A DNA stretch of 64,000 nt from Guyparkeria hydrothermalis (GTDB taxonomy: Bacteria; Pseudomonadota; Gammaproteobacteria; Halothiobacillales; Halothiobacillaceae). Positions 26,668 to 36,185 of this stretch are shown one piece after another. The position numbers were made by a program, and so were the translations under genes. Positions within the stretch are counted from its first letter, which is position 1, and each line of letters starts with the position of its first letter. Below the pieces are notes generated by a model. The model did no database searches and was not told the origin of the DNA. It saw only the letters and a program-made list of their open reading frames with translations. The stretch covers positions 1,771,501 through 1,835,500 of the forward strand of contig NZ_JAJSED010000001.1 of the NCBI RefSeq assembly GCF_023555385.1, given 5' to 3'.

Positions 26668-27477
26668 TCACGGCGTCAATTGATTGCTCTCGGGCGTTGT
26701 TTTTTTGCATCGCCGAGCCAGCCAGAGACAGAAGCCGTAGTGGCGCGACAGCATCACCACGTCGTCGAAGCCGGCCGCACGCAGGCGCGCCTCGTGGGTC
26801 TCGACCGTCTCGGTGTGCAGGACGTTCTCCAGCGCCTGGCGCTTGCCGGCAATTTCGAGTTCCGAATAGCCGTTGGCCCGCTTGAAGTCGTGGTGCAGCT
26901 CGGTCATCAGGGACTCGGCCCCGGCGTTCGCCTCATGCACCTTTTCCGCCAGCACCAGCACCCCGCCCGGAAGCAGCCCATCGTGGATACGGCCGATGAC
27001 GGCGGCGCGGGCCTCGGGCGCCACGAACTGCAGCGTGTAGGCCAGCACGGCCATCGACGCCTGTCGCGGCTCGATCTCGGCCAGATCGGCACAGAGCAGT
27101 TCCGTCCGATAGGGGGACTGGAAGGCGGCCAGTTGTGTCTGGGCGCGTTCGATCATCGCCGGCGAGTTGTCCACGCCGATCAGCTCCACATCGGCCGGCG
27201 GCTCGGGCATAGCCGTGAGCGCCGAACGGATCGAGAGCGTCATCGCGCCGAGCGAACAGCCCAGATCGTAGACGCGGGTGTTGGACTGCACGTGCCGACG
27301 GGCGATCGCGGCCACCAGCTCCAGGTTGAAGCGATAGCCGGGCACGGAGCGCGAGATCATGTCCGGAAAGACTGCAGCGACCGCCGCATCGAAGCGAAAG
27401 GCGGCGGGCGGCTGCGGGTCGCGATAGAGATCATCGCGACCGCTGGAAGCGGGTGGCTGTTCTCGCGAATCCGACAT
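26668..27477 (-). CDS. cmoA: CmoA, carboxy-S-adenosylmethionine synthase
   Basis: CmoA makes carboxy-SAM from SAM and prephenate for CmoB. The 269-residue protein has the N-terminal FRFDAAVAAVFPDMISRSVPGY segment split across a helical lid, the methyltransferase motif VYDLGCSLGAMTLS, the GVDNSPAMIERA block, LAYTLQFV and the EKVHEANA region with the arginine-rich carboxylate site typical of the family. E. coli CmoA has 247 residues; the extra length is mainly N-terminal and disordered. It is the first of the cmoA/porin/cmoB group. Confidence 0.93.
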   Translation of the reverse strand: MSDSREQPPASSGRDDLYRDPQPPAAFRFDAAVAAVFPDMISRSVPGYRFNLELVAAIARRHVQSNTRVYDLGCSLGAMTLSIRSALTAMPEPPADVELIGVDNSPAMIERAQTQLAAFQSPYRTELLCADLAEIEPRQASMAVLAYTLQFVAPEARAAVIGRIHDGLLPGGVLVLAEKVHEANAGAESLMTELHHDFKRANGYSELEIAGKRQALENVLHTETVETHEARLRAAGFDDVVMLSRHYGFCLWLARRCKKTTPESNQLTP

Positions 27478-27553
27478 GGCTGGCTCGAGGTTTCGGCGGG
27501 CGGGGAAGTCTACCGCGCCGTCATCGCCGAGAACAGTCTCCGCGGTGGTCGAG

Positions 27554-28693
27554 TCAGATCGGCCGCTCGGGGCGGAGGCCGCGAGCGGCCAGTTCCTCGT
27601 CCACGGCCTCCGGTGGGCCGCTGAAGACGATCCGGTCGCGCTTTTTGGCCAGCTGGTAGTCGTACATCGGGTCGTAGTAGTCGACCAGCATGACGCGAAT
27701 CAGCTCACGCAGGCCTTGCAGGTCGTCACGGCCATACCAGGCGTCGAGGGCCTCCGCGGCCAGGCCGCGCACCTGGGCATGACGCGCGCCGCCGAGGCGC
27801 TTGGCCACCCGGTCGATGGCACCGAGGATATGCTCGCGCACACGCTCGGACGCCCCGATCGAGTCGGTGGCCAGCACGCGACGGTATCCCGCCTCGAGAT
27901 CGATGATGTAGTCCTTGAGACTCTGCTCGACCCGTTCGTCGAGCGGACGCTCGATCACCACCAGCGGCGAGCTCGACATGCGCTCGAACAGGGTCGGCGG
28001 CACCTGGCGCGCACCGACCATCTTGCCCTCGTCCTCGACCAGGACCGGCTCGTCCGGTGCGCGGTGACGCAACCGCAACAGGTCGATGGCGACCTGGTTC
28101 TCGAAGGCGATCGGCGTGGGCTGCGGTTCGGGCTCCCGGCCAAAGGCCGATCCCTTGTGGCGGGCACGCCCCTCGAGGTCTAGGTGGCGCTCGAACCGGT
28201 GCAGAAACGGCGTCTTGCCGACACCGGTCCGGCCACCGAGCATAATCAGTGGCGCATCGACGGACTGGGTCGCCAGCGCATCGAGCAGAAAGCGCCGCAT
28301 CGCTTTGTAGCCACCGGCGATGCGCGGATAGACGATGCCGGTTTCCTCGAACAGCATCCGCTGGGTGAGCCGCGAGCGCAGCCCGCCGCGAAAGCAATAC
28401 AGCAGGCCCTCGGGGTGGGCCTGGGCAAACGACCGCCACTGCGCGACCCGCCGCGCCTTTTCCTCGGCATCGACCAGTTCGTAGCCGAGCGCGATCGCCG
28501 CATCCTGGCCGGCCTCCTTGTAACGAATGCCCACCTGGTGACGCTCCTCGTCGGTGAGCAGGGGTACGTTCTCGGCACTCGGGAAGGCGCCCTGATCAAA
28601 TTCCACCGGGGCTCGCAGGTCCATCAACGGCCGGTCGTCCAGGAACACCGAGGCGATGTCGGTGTATACCGGCAGGTCCGAGCGGCCGGTCAC
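27554..28693 (-). CDS. selU: SelU (MnmH), tRNA 2-selenouridine synthase
   Basis: SelU replaces the sulfur of 2-thiouridine-34 with selenium, through a geranylated intermediate, using selenophosphate. The 379-residue protein has an N-terminal rhodanese domain with Cys100 in [12 protein letters not shown] and a C-terminal P-loop domain with [12 protein letters not shown]. Start is GTG 28693, overlapping the selD stop codon (GTGA). The selD-selU pair supplies and uses selenophosphate. E. coli SelU has 364 residues. No selA or selB is visible here, so selenoprotein synthesis cannot be inferred. Confidence 0.93.
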   Translation of the reverse strand: MTGRSDLPVYTDIASVFLDDRPLMDLRAPVEFDQGAFPSAENVPLLTDEERHQVGIRYKEAGQDAAIALGYELVDAEEKARRVAQWRSFAQAHPEGLLYCFRGGLRSRLTQRMLFEETGIVYPRIAGGYKAMRRFLLDALATQSVDAPLIMLGGRTGVGKTPFLHRFERHLDLEGRARHKGSAFGREPEPQPTPIAFENQVAIDLLRLRHRAPDEPVLVEDEGKMVGARQVPPTLFERMSSSPLVVIERPLDERVEQSLKDYIIDLEAGYRRVLATDSIGASERVREHILGAIDRVAKRLGGARHAQVRGLAAEALDAWYGRDDLQGLRELIRVMLVDYYDPMYDYQLAKKRDRIVFSGPPEAVDEELAARGLRPERPI

Positions 28694-29751
28694 GAAGACG
28701 AGCCCTCGTCGAACACCACCCGCGGGCCCTCGGCCTCGGCGACCATGGTGCCGATCGGCGCGGCATGCAGGCCGGCCTCGGCCAGCAGAGCGGCCACGTC
28801 GTCGGCCGCTTCCGGGCGCACGGCGACCAGCAGGCCACCGGAGGTCTGTGGGTCGCAGACCACGGCGCGGGCAAACGCGCTCATCTCGCCCAGGTCGCGG
28901 CCGTAGCTGGCGAAGTTGCGCCCGGTGCCTCCGGGCATTTGGCCGGCATTGATGTAGTCCGCCACCGACTCGATCAGCGGCAGGGCGCTCACGTCGATCG
29001 TCGCGTGCAGACGGCTGCCGCGGCACAGCTCCAGCAGGTGCCCGCCCAGGCCGAAACCGGTAACGTCGGTCATGGCAGTCACCGCCTCGATCGCCGCCAG
29101 ATCACGGCCGATGCGGTTCAGACGCATCATGCTCTCGGGGGCGAGCTCGGCATGCTCGGCGCGGAGCACGTCGTTCTTCTGCGCGGTGCTCAGCACGCCC
29201 ACGCCCAGCGGCTTGGTCAGGAACAGTCGGTCGCCGGCGCGTGCCGTGTCGTTGCGCTTGAGCCGATCGAGCTCCACTCGACCGGTGACGGCGAGGCCGA
29301 AGATCGGCTCCGGTGCATCGATCGAATGGCCACCAGCCAGCGTGATGCCGGCATCCAGGCAGGCGCTGCGCCCGCCGTCGATCACGGCGGCGGCCACGTC
29401 GGGGCCGAGCTTGTCGATCGGCCAGCCGAGAATCGCGATGGCCAGCATCGGCTGGCCGCCCATGGCATAGACATCGCTGATCGCGTTGGTCGCGGCGATC
29501 CGGCCGAAGGTGAACGGGTCGTCGACGATCGGCATGAAGAAGTCGGTGGTCGAGATCACCGCGCTGCCGTCGCCGAGATCGTAGACCGCGGCATCGTCGC
29601 GCGAATCGTTGCCAACGATCAGGCGGGCATCCGGACGCGTCGGGGTGAGCGTGGACGCCAGCATGTCGTCGAGCAGTGCCGGCGATATCTTGCAGCCACA
29701 ACCGGCGCCATGGCTGTACTGGGTGAGTCGGACGGAGGATGAGTCGGTCAT
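28690..29751 (-). CDS. selD: SelD, selenophosphate synthetase
   Basis: SelD makes selenophosphate from selenide and ATP. The 353-residue protein has the N-terminal catalytic segment [13 protein letters not shown] with Cys18 at the active position (cysteine, not selenocysteine), the DDAAVYDL and [15 protein letters not shown] phosphate-binding blocks and the [18 protein letters not shown] motif. It is complete and overlaps selU by four bases, so the two are co-translated for the tRNA selenouridine pathway. Confidence 0.96.
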   Translation of the reverse strand: MTDSSSVRLTQYSHGAGCGCKISPALLDDMLASTLTPTRPDARLIVGNDSRDDAAVYDLGDGSAVISTTDFFMPIVDDPFTFGRIAATNAISDVYAMGGQPMLAIAILGWPIDKLGPDVAAAVIDGGRSACLDAGITLAGGHSIDAPEPIFGLAVTGRVELDRLKRNDTARAGDRLFLTKPLGVGVLSTAQKNDVLRAEHAELAPESMMRLNRIGRDLAAIEAVTAMTDVTGFGLGGHLLELCRGSRLHATIDVSALPLIESVADYINAGQMPGGTGRNFASYGRDLGEMSAFARAVVCDPQTSGGLLVAVRPEAADDVAALLAEAGLHAAPIGTMVAEAEGPRVVFDEGSSS

Positions 29752-29814
29752 GTCTGGTTTTCCGCTAAGAATCGGACGATCGGCACCGCGGCGCGTGCCG
29801 GGTCACGGGACAAA

Positions 29815-30609
29815 TCAGGGCAGTCGCGGTTCGGGCAGCGCCTCGAAGGCCGGCTTGGCGAACCAGTACCCCTGGAACAGCGTGATGCCGAATTCGCGCA
29901 GGGTTTCGTACTCGGCCCGTGTCTCGACACCCTCGGCCACCAGCGTGATACCCATTTCTTCGCACATCAGCGCAGTCGAACGGATCACCGCCTGGCGGCC
30001 CGGGTGCGAGTCGACGCCGCGCACGAGATTGAGATCGATCTTGACCAGGTCCGGTTCGAGTTCGATCAGGTGGTTCAACCCGGCAAATCCTTCGCCGTAG
30101 TCGTCGATCGCACACTTCAGGCCGCGTTCGTGGTACTCGTCGAAAATAGCCCGCAGGTGGTTGCGATCGGAAATCTGTTCGGCTTCGGTGACCTCGAAGA
30201 TCAGCTTGCTCGGATCAATGCCGTAAATGTCGGCCGCCTCCATCGTCGCGCGTATGCACGCCGCGGGCCGGTAGACCGCGTTGGGCATGAAGTTGATGCT
30301 CAGATGGCTTTCGATGCCGAGACGAGACGCCAATCGGATCGCGGTCACCCGGGCGGCCTGATCGAAATAGTACCGGTTGCCGTCATTGACCTTGGACAAC
30401 ACGGACCCCGCCGGCTCTCCATCGGGACCGCGCACCAAGGCCTCGTAGGCGTACACCGAGCCTCGGGCGACATCGACGATCGGCTGGAACGCCATCGAGA
30501 AGCGGAAACCGAGCCGATCACGGGCCTCCCTGAGACAGTTGCCACAGGCGACCTGACGCACCCCATCAGGAAAGAGCTCGAGGTCGTTCAGCTCGGTTTG
30601 CTGCTGCAT
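29815..30609 (-). CDS. EAL-domain protein, predicted cyclic-di-GMP phosphodiesterase
   Basis: The 264-residue protein is almost entirely an EAL domain. Signature residues are present in order: EALVRG, the Asn in SINFMPN, FEVTE, DDYGEGFAGL, KIDLNLV, VAEGVET and FQGYWFAKP, so it should be catalytically active against c-di-GMP. Its short N-terminus contains a CGNC pair, which could sense redox or bind metal. I chose ATG 30609 because GGGAGG lies just upstream; a GTG five codons earlier is possible. It follows GNAT and PAS genes on the same strand. Confidence 0.85.
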   Translation of the reverse strand: MQQQTELNDLELFPDGVRQVACGNCLREARDRLGFRFSMAFQPIVDVARGSVYAYEALVRGPDGEPAGSVLSKVNDGNRYYFDQAARVTAIRLASRLGIESHLSINFMPNAVYRPAACIRATMEAADIYGIDPSKLIFEVTEAEQISDRNHLRAIFDEYHERGLKCAIDDYGEGFAGLNHLIELEPDLVKIDLNLVRGVDSHPGRQAVIRSTALMCEEMGITLVAEGVETRAEYETLREFGITLFQGYWFAKPAFEALPEPRLP

Positions 30610-30669
30610 CTGGCCTCCCGGCACGGGCGTGATATCGACCGGCGGGCCGTCTCCCCCGGGGGGCTCAGT

Positions 30670-31239
30670 CTAGCAAAAAAGCCCCTGCAGGCCGGTGCGA
30701 CACATGAGGTAATCATCCATGACGAAGCCGAGCCCGATGGGAAGGCAATCCGTGGCAGTGATCGCAAAACCGGCCCGACGATAGGCACGAATCGCCGCGC
30801 GGTTGTGACGGTTGACGCGCAGCGAGGCGATATCTCGTCCGGTCGCGGCGATCTGCCGGCAGGTCGCCTCGATCAACCAGCGACCCAGACCGCAACCGTG
30901 CAGTGACGGCAGGAGATAAAGCTTGTCGATGAAGCCGCGGCCCGTCTCGGGCCGCCAGGCGGCGAACCCGATCGGAACAGGACCGAGCCGGTAGAGCAGA
31001 AAACGCGTGCCGGCACGTCGGTCGGCGCGCAGGGCCGAAAGCGCGTAACCTCGCCCGAGCATGTAGTGCACCTGCGCCGCCCCGATGATGGGCGGGTATA
31101 CCTGCCACCAGACACGTTCGGCCAGTGCGGCGATCACGGGGAGTTCACTCTCGTCGACCGGGTCCAGCGACAGCCACCCGTTGCCATGCCGAGGGGCCGG
31201 CAGCCAGGCCGACCCGGTCGTGGTGCCGTCGGCCATCAT
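30670..31239 (-). CDS. GNAT-family N-acetyltransferase
   Basis: The 189-residue protein has the GNAT acetyl-CoA fold: the beta4 strand GRGFIDKLYLLPSLHGCGLGRWLIEA includes the pyrophosphate-binding loop (H-G-C-G-L-G), and RVNRHNRAAIRAYRRAGF is the C-terminal half. The substrate is unknown. The ATG overlaps the stop of the PAS gene (ATGA), so the two are co-translated. Confidence 0.8.
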   Translation of the reverse strand: MMADGTTTGSAWLPAPRHGNGWLSLDPVDESELPVIAALAERVWWQVYPPIIGAAQVHYMLGRGYALSALRADRRAGTRFLLYRLGPVPIGFAAWRPETGRGFIDKLYLLPSLHGCGLGRWLIEATCRQIAATGRDIASLRVNRHNRAAIRAYRRAGFAITATDCLPIGLGFVMDDYLMCRTGLQGLFC

Positions 31240-31790
31240 GCCCGCGCCGAGAGCACCATCTGCTGCAGCGTGTCGTAACCGCGCCGATGGACGAAACGGT
31301 TTATCACGTCGATGGCCGGTCGAAAGCGCGCCTCGCCATCACCGCGGGCGTTGCGCTCGGCCTCGCGCATTTCGCGGAACAGCGTTTCCCATTCCGGCAC
31401 CAGTTCGGCGCGCGGCAGGAAACGGGCCGAGGTGTAGCCGGTGATCTCGCCGTTCTTTCGGATCGGCGCGACCCGGGTGAGGACCCAGTAGTGATCGCCG
31501 CTCTTGCAACGATTCTTGACGATGCCGAAAAATTCCTCGCCCTCGCCAATGGCCTTCCACATCAGGTAGTAGACCGTGTCGGGCATGTCCGGGTGACGGA
31601 GGATGTTGTGTGGCTGACCGATCAGCTCCTCGACCGAGAAGCCGGAAATCTCCGCCAGCGACCGACTCGCCTGAGTAATGATTCCCTTGCAGTCGGTCTT
31701 CGACTGCAAGGCGCGATGACTGCCCAGGCCAACCACCCGGCCGGTCACCTGCGATATGTCGACAGGTGGCTGATATTCCATCGACAACAT
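31236..31790 (-). CDS. Aer-like PAS-domain sensor protein
   Basis: The 184-residue protein contains one PAS domain (about residues 20-130) of the Aer type: KGIITQASRSLAEISGFS, the IGQPHNILRHPDMP loop and the WVLTRVAPIRKNGEITGY strands. In Aer this kind of PAS binds FAD and reports redox state. There is no HAMP, kinase or methyl-accepting domain, so the output must be through a partner; candidates are the co-translated GNAT and the nearby EAL protein. GGAGGAG precedes the ATG. Confidence 0.8.
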   Translation of the reverse strand: MLSMEYQPPVDISQVTGRVVGLGSHRALQSKTDCKGIITQASRSLAEISGFSVEELIGQPHNILRHPDMPDTVYYLMWKAIGEGEEFFGIVKNRCKSGDHYWVLTRVAPIRKNGEITGYTSARFLPRAELVPEWETLFREMREAERNARGDGEARFRPAIDVINRFVHRRGYDTLQQMVLSARA

Positions 31791-31883
31791 ATCGACGCTC
31801 CTCCCCCGATGAAAAATCGATGGGGTATTACACCCTCGGCCCCCATCGCCTTCAACCGAGTATGGAGCTAGGAATAGCTCAGG

Positions 31884-33230
31884 TCACTTGCCGATGCAGA
31901 AACTACCGAAGATTTCGCCGAGCAGGTCGTCGGCGGTGTACCGGCCGGTGATCGCCTCCATCGCGGTCTGGGCGCGTCGCAGCGACTCGGCAGCGAGCTC
32001 GCCGGCGCCGAGGGCGAGCGAGTCGGCCGCCTCGGCGAGGCTCATCTGCGCCGCTTCGAGTGCCTCGAGATGCCGGCGGCGAGCGATGAACGGATCCTCG
32101 GCGCGGTCGGACACGCCGGCCAAGTGGCGCAACTCGTGTCGCAGCACATCGATGCCTGCACCGGTGCGGGCACTCAAACGCAGGGTGGCGTCCTCGACCT
32201 GCTCGGAAGCGGGTTGCCCCGTTAGATCGACCTTGTTGATCACCGTAAGCAGCGGCTTGTCCGGCAGGCGCGACAGCGTCGCTTCGTCCTCGGCCGAGCG
32301 ACCACGCGCACCGTCGATCAGCAGCAGGATCAGGTCCGCCCGCTCGACTTCCTCCCAGGCGCGGCGAATGCCCTCCTGCTCGATCGGGTCGCTGCTCTCC
32401 CGCAGGCCCGCGGTGTCGATCACGTGGATGGGCAGGCCGTCGAGCATGATCTCGGCACGCAGGACGTCCCGGGTGGTGCCGGCGATTTCGGTCACGATGG
32501 CGCGCGACTCGCCGGCCAGCTGGTTGAGGAGGCTCGACTTGCCCGCATTGGGCTGGCCGACAATCACCAACTGCAGACCCTCGCGCAGGCGCACGCCCTC
32601 GCCGGTACGACTCAGGAGATCGGCCAGCTCCTCCCGCAGGTTCGCAAGCTGGTCGCGCAGGCGGGTGTCGGAGAGGAAGTCGATCTCCTCCTCGGGGAAA
32701 TCGAGCGCCGCCTCGATGTACATGCGCAGATGGATCAGGTGCTCGACGAAGGCATCGACCCGCTGCGAGAACACGCCCGTCAGGGAGCGACGGGCCGCGG
32801 TGGCTGCCTGGGTGGAGCCGGCCTCGATCAGGTCGGCGACCGCCTCGGCCTGGGCGAGGTCCATGCGGCCGTTGAGAAAGGCGCGCTCGGTGAATTCGCC
32901 CGGTCGCGCCATGCGCGCCCCGCTACCGATCATTTCCTCGACCGCCGCGTCCAGCAGCACCGGATTGCCGTGCCCCTGCCACTCGACCACGTCCTCGCCA
33001 GTGTAGGAATGCGGCCCAGGGAAGTACAGCACGATGCCGTCGTCGAGCACTTCCCCGTCAGCGCGACGCTTGAGCGTGACGTAGTGCGCGTGCCGGGAGC
33101 GGGGGGCGGTGCCAGTCAGCCGCTCGATGATCGAGCACGCTTCGGGTCCTGACAGCCGCACCACGCCCACACCGGCCCGACCGGTGGCGGTAGCCACCGC
33201 GCAGATCGTGTCGACGGCAGGCTCGGTCAT
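31884..33230 (-). CDS. mnmE: MnmE (TrmE), tRNA-modification GTPase
   Basis: MnmE is the dimeric GTPase that works with MnmG on wobble uridine. The 448-residue protein has the N-terminal tetrahydrofolate-binding domain, a helical domain and an inserted G domain: G1 GQPNAGKSS near residue 225, G3 DTAGLRE, G4 NKVD. It ends in FGSFCIGK, with the essential cysteine of the C-x-G-K motif. Its position after yidC is conserved, but mnmG does not follow. A parS-like palindrome lies in the gap to yidC. Confidence 0.97.
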   Translation of the reverse strand: MTEPAVDTICAVATATGRAGVGVVRLSGPEACSIIERLTGTAPRSRHAHYVTLKRRADGEVLDDGIVLYFPGPHSYTGEDVVEWQGHGNPVLLDAAVEEMIGSGARMARPGEFTERAFLNGRMDLAQAEAVADLIEAGSTQAATAARRSLTGVFSQRVDAFVEHLIHLRMYIEAALDFPEEEIDFLSDTRLRDQLANLREELADLLSRTGEGVRLREGLQLVIVGQPNAGKSSLLNQLAGESRAIVTEIAGTTRDVLRAEIMLDGLPIHVIDTAGLRESSDPIEQEGIRRAWEEVERADLILLLIDGARGRSAEDEATLSRLPDKPLLTVINKVDLTGQPASEQVEDATLRLSARTGAGIDVLRHELRHLAGVSDRAEDPFIARRRHLEALEAAQMSLAEAADSLALGAGELAAESLRRAQTAMEAITGRYTADDLLGEIFGSFCIGK

Positions 33231-33262
33231 CAGGCGATTCGTCTCGCAGCGATCAGGAGTGG

Positions 33263-33284
33263 TGATGTTTCACGGGAAACATCA
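33263..33284. other. parS-like centromere palindrome (mnmE-yidC gap)
   Basis: TGTTTCACGGGAAACA at 33266-33281 differs from the widely conserved chromosomal parS TGTTTCACGTGAAACA at one base, and the dyad extends three bases on each side. It lies about 4.4 kb from the predicted origin, where ParB-binding sites normally cluster. parA/parB themselves are not in the window; they usually follow mnmG-rsmG, beyond the left edge. Confidence 0.7.
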
Positions 33285-33290
33285 GCCTGC

Positions 33291-34994
33291 TCAGGACGAC
33301 TTCTTCGCGGCCATCTGCTTCTCAACCCGGCGGGTAATGATCGCCTGCTGGACGATCGAGAGCAGGTTGTTGACGAACCAGTACAGCACCAGGCCGGCCG
33401 GGAAGAAGGCGAAGAAGACCGTGAACACCACCGGCAGCCACTGGAAGATCTTCTTCTGCATCGGATCGACCGGTGCCGGGTTCAGCTTCTGCTGCAGGAA
33501 CATCGATGCGCCCATCAGCAGCGGCAGGATGAAGTAGGGGTCCTTCTGGGTGAGATCGTTGATCCACAGGATCCACGGCGCCTGGCGCAGCTCGACCGAC
33601 TCGACCAGCACCCAGTACAGGGCGATGAAGACCGGGATCTGGATCAGGATCGGCAGGCAGCCGCCGAGCGGATTGATCTTCTCCTTCTGGTAGAGCTTCA
33701 TCATCTCCTGCGACAGACGCTGCTTGTCGTCGCCGAAGCGCTCTTTGAGGGCCTGCATCTTCGGCGTGACCGCGCGCATCCGCGCCATCGAGCGGTAGCT
33801 GACCGCCGACGGCCACAGGAACAGGAGCTTGATCACCAGGGTCACGAGCACGATCGCCCAGCCCCAGTTTCCGACCCAGTCATGGAACAGCTGCAGCAGC
33901 CAAAAGATCGGCTCCGAGATGACGGTCAGCATGCCGAAGTCGACCGTCAGCTCCAGGCCCTGGGCCAGCGGCGCCAGGTTCGACTGGATCTTCGGTCCGA
34001 CGTAGAGGATCGATTCGAGCGTCTCGCTCGACTGCGGCGCGACCGCGGTCACCGGCGACATCAGACCCAGGCTGTAGACGGTGAAGCCGTCGTTGCGGCT
34101 CTGCAGCGTGTAGTACTGATTGACCTGTTCGGCGTTGGTCGGAATCCAGGCGCTCAGGAAGTAGTGCTGGATGATCGCCGCCCAGCCGTTTTCCAGGTCC
34201 TTCTGCAGCTTGAGCTTGCCCATCTCGTCGAGATCGATCTTCTCGTAGCTGATGCGGTCGCCACCCCCGGCCGGCGTGCCCGCGTAGACACCCCCCGTAT
34301 AGGTGTACATCAGCTGCATGCCCTGCGAGGACGGCGAGCGGGTCAGCTGACGGTACTGCTGGCCGCGCCACTCCGCCTGGGTGGTGTTCTCGACCTTGTA
34401 ACGCAGGTCGATGGTGTAGGAGCCGCGCTTGAACAGGTAGGTCTTGGTGACCTTGATGCCGTCCTGCTCCCAGGTCATCGGTACCTCGAGCACCGACTCG
34501 CCGTCATCAAGCCGATAGACCGGCTTTTCCACCTGGAACGGGGCGTGGTGATCCGGCGCCGGGGCGTTCTTTGCCCCGATCAGGCCCGACTGGGCAATGT
34601 AGGTAAAGCCACTGCGATCCTGAAGCAGCCGCACCGGCTCGTCCGGCTGGTCGAGGGTTACCGGGTACTCGAGCAGATCGGCTTCCCGGATCACGCCGCC
34701 ATTGGGGTCGATGGCCAGAGAGAGCACGTCGGTCTCGACCTGGATCAGGTCGCTCGAAGCGCTGGCCGCCGACCGATCCGCCGAGCCGGACGCGGGGACA
34801 TCAGCCTTGTCCGAGCCCACTGATGGTCCGCCGGCGGCCGGCCTATCAGTGGCCGGCTGGTCGACGCCCGCCTGTGTTGTCTGGGCGGTGGGGCCACCGT
34901 CGACCGGCTGCTGGTTGTCCTCCAGCCAGGCCTGCCAGAGCAGGATCAGGACGAAACCCAAGGCGATGATCAGGATCAGGCGACGTTGTTCCAT
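33291..34994 (-). CDS. yidC: YidC, inner-membrane protein insertase
   Basis: YidC inserts and folds inner-membrane proteins with or without SecYEG. The 567-residue protein has an N-terminal helix (LILIIALGFVLILLWQAW), a large periplasmic beta-super-sandwich domain (about 60-340) and the conserved C-terminal five-helix core, including the hydrophilic-groove arginine region (AVSYRSMARMRAVTPKM) and GGCLPILIQIPVFIALYWVL. It ends in a basic tail. E. coli YidC is 548 residues. Confidence 0.97.
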   Translation of the reverse strand: MEQRRLILIIALGFVLILLWQAWLEDNQQPVDGGPTAQTTQAGVDQPATDRPAAGGPSVGSDKADVPASGSADRSAASASSDLIQVETDVLSLAIDPNGGVIREADLLEYPVTLDQPDEPVRLLQDRSGFTYIAQSGLIGAKNAPAPDHHAPFQVEKPVYRLDDGESVLEVPMTWEQDGIKVTKTYLFKRGSYTIDLRYKVENTTQAEWRGQQYRQLTRSPSSQGMQLMYTYTGGVYAGTPAGGGDRISYEKIDLDEMGKLKLQKDLENGWAAIIQHYFLSAWIPTNAEQVNQYYTLQSRNDGFTVYSLGLMSPVTAVAPQSSETLESILYVGPKIQSNLAPLAQGLELTVDFGMLTVISEPIFWLLQLFHDWVGNWGWAIVLVTLVIKLLFLWPSAVSYRSMARMRAVTPKMQALKERFGDDKQRLSQEMMKLYQKEKINPLGGCLPILIQIPVFIALYWVLVESVELRQAPWILWINDLTQKDPYFILPLLMGASMFLQQKLNPAPVDPMQKKIFQWLPVVFTVFFAFFPAGLVLYWFVNNLLSIVQQAIITRRVEKQMAAKKSS

Positions 34995-35003
34995 GGGAGT
35001 CTT

Positions 35004-35312
35004 TCAGTCTCGCGGTTGGACGGCTTGTTGCCCGTGACGGGCATCGGCTGGCGCATCGGCGACGTGGTCGGAATCGCAACACCCGGTCGACCGGGATGGG
35101 GAATCCGGCACCGGATCGACACCACCGGCACAGAATGGATGGCAGCGCCCGAGGCGGCGCAGCGTCAGCCAGCCTCCTCGTAGCGCGCCGTGTTTCGAGA
35201 GCGCCTCGACAGCATACTCGGAACAGCTGGGATAGAAGCGGCAGGATGGTGGCAGAACCGGGCTGATCAGCAACCGATAGCCCTTGACCAGAAAGATCAG
35301 GACGCGGCGCAT
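35004..35312 (-). CDS. yidD: YidD, membrane protein insertion efficiency factor
   Basis: The 102-residue protein has the YidD signature: N-terminal amphipathic VLIFLVKGYRLLISPVLPP, CRFYPSCSEYAVEAL, and GWLTLRRLGRCHPFCAGGVDPVP with its three conserved cysteine positions. YidD assists YidC at the membrane. The C-terminal 35 residues after DPVP are Ser/Asp-rich and contain another GCC, longer than in many homologues. It overlaps rnpA by 16 bases, the normal arrangement. Confidence 0.93.
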   Translation of the reverse strand: MRRVLIFLVKGYRLLISPVLPPSCRFYPSCSEYAVEALSKHGALRGGWLTLRRLGRCHPFCAGGVDPVPDSPSRSTGCCDSDHVADAPADARHGQQAVQPRD

Positions 35313-35716
35313 TTCCGGCTCGCCTTTTTCAGGGCCTGGCGCATCTGGCGATGCAGATCGGGCAGGGAAAGGTCGTCCACGCCCGGTTTGGCCAGCACCA
35401 CGATGTCCATGCCGGGCAGCTCGGCGCGTGCGAGTCGGAATTCCTCGCGAGCGATGCGCTTGACCCGGTTTCGCTCGTGCGCCAGACGGACCCGCTTGCG
35501 ACTGACGGCCAGTCCCAGCCGGGGCTCGCCGTCAGGATTGCAGTGCAGGGCCAACATCAGGTTCGCGGTGTGCACGCGGTCGCGGCCTCGCATGACCCGC
35601 TGATAGTCCCTGCCCGTTAGCAGGCGCGCCGCACGCGGAAACCGGCCGCCCACAGGGGCGACCGGTTCGGCATGTTCGGCCCGGGCATGACGGGCCTCGG
35701 GCGACGCGTCAATCAT
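35297..35716 (-). CDS. rnpA: RnpA, protein component of ribonuclease P
   Basis: RnpA helps the RNase P RNA process tRNA 5' ends. The 139-residue protein has a short disordered start, then RLLTGRDYQRVMRGRDRVH, LGLAVSRKRVRLAHERNRVKRIAREEFR, which is the RNR-type RNA-binding signature, and DIVVLAKPG. The extra 20-30 residues at the N-terminus are not conserved in the family; a later start is possible but no better codon-site pair is seen. It lies five bases after rpmH. Confidence 0.94.
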   Translation of the reverse strand: MIDASPEARHARAEHAEPVAPVGGRFPRAARLLTGRDYQRVMRGRDRVHTANLMLALHCNPDGEPRLGLAVSRKRVRLAHERNRVKRIAREEFRLARAELPGMDIVVLAKPGVDDLSLPDLHRQMRQALKKASRKCAAS

Positions 35717-35721
35717 GCGCC

Positions 35722-35856
35722 TCAGGCAGACAGGCGCTTGCGACCCTTGGCGCGGCGCGCGTTGATGATGGCGCGGCCGCCACGGGTCTTCATGCGGGCA
35801 CGGAAACCGTGGGTACGCTTGCGACGCAGGTTGCTCGGCTGAAAGGTTCTTTTCAT
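35722..35856 (-). CDS. rpmH: RpmH, ribosomal protein bL34
   Basis: The 44-residue basic protein begins [19 protein letters not shown] and ends in [11 protein letters not shown], matching bL34 along its whole length. It is a component of the 50S subunit and the first gene of the rpmH-rnpA-yidD-yidC-mnmE block next to dnaA. Confidence 0.97.
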   Translation of the reverse strand: MKRTFQPSNLRRKRTHGFRARMKTRGGRAIINARRAKGRKRLSA

Positions 35857-35959
35857 GACGACGTCCCAGTGTTGATTCAGGTGTTAGTGCGCGAATCGGC
35901 CGTTTATCGGCCCGAAGCGGTCGACTCGGTCAACCGTATCCGCTTGAAAAAGGGGCCGA

Positions 35960-35989
35960 ATACTCTGACGGACCAGGGGGTTTTGTCAA
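35960..35989 (-). promoter_or_regulatory. Predicted rpmH promoter
   Basis: On the minus strand a perfect TTGACA (35989-35984) is followed after 18 bp by GAGTAT (35965-35960). The leader to rpmH would be about 100 nt. Confidence 0.45.
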
Positions 35990-36097
35990 GGCCCGCGTCG
36001 ATTTCCGGCTCGTGATACCGCCCGACGCCCCTGTCGGAGCATCCCTGACAGGTCGAAAAGCATCCCCAATCGGTCGCATCACGGCTCGGGAGCATCT

Positions 36098-36106
36098 TGT
36101 GGATAA
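36098..36106 (-). promoter_or_regulatory. DnaA box upstream of dnaA
   Basis: TTATCCACA (minus strand) is a perfect DnaA box. It sits inside a small dyad (CATCTT...AAGATG) about 80 bp before dnaA and could mediate DnaA autoregulation. Confidence 0.8.
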
Positions 36107-36185
36107 GATGTCGATCGGCGGGTGCTGATGTTATCATGGCTCCCCTGTCCCAGCCGCCCGGAACCAGTGGAGAACGACCGTCGCC

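Larger units (their letters stand above)
35857..36185. other. rpmH-dnaA divergent intergenic region
   Basis: These 329 bp contain no gene. They hold the rpmH promoter (minus strand) and a perfect DnaA box upstream of dnaA. Near 36,132 a TATCAT may be a dnaA -10 element, but its -35 is poor. Confidence 0.7.
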
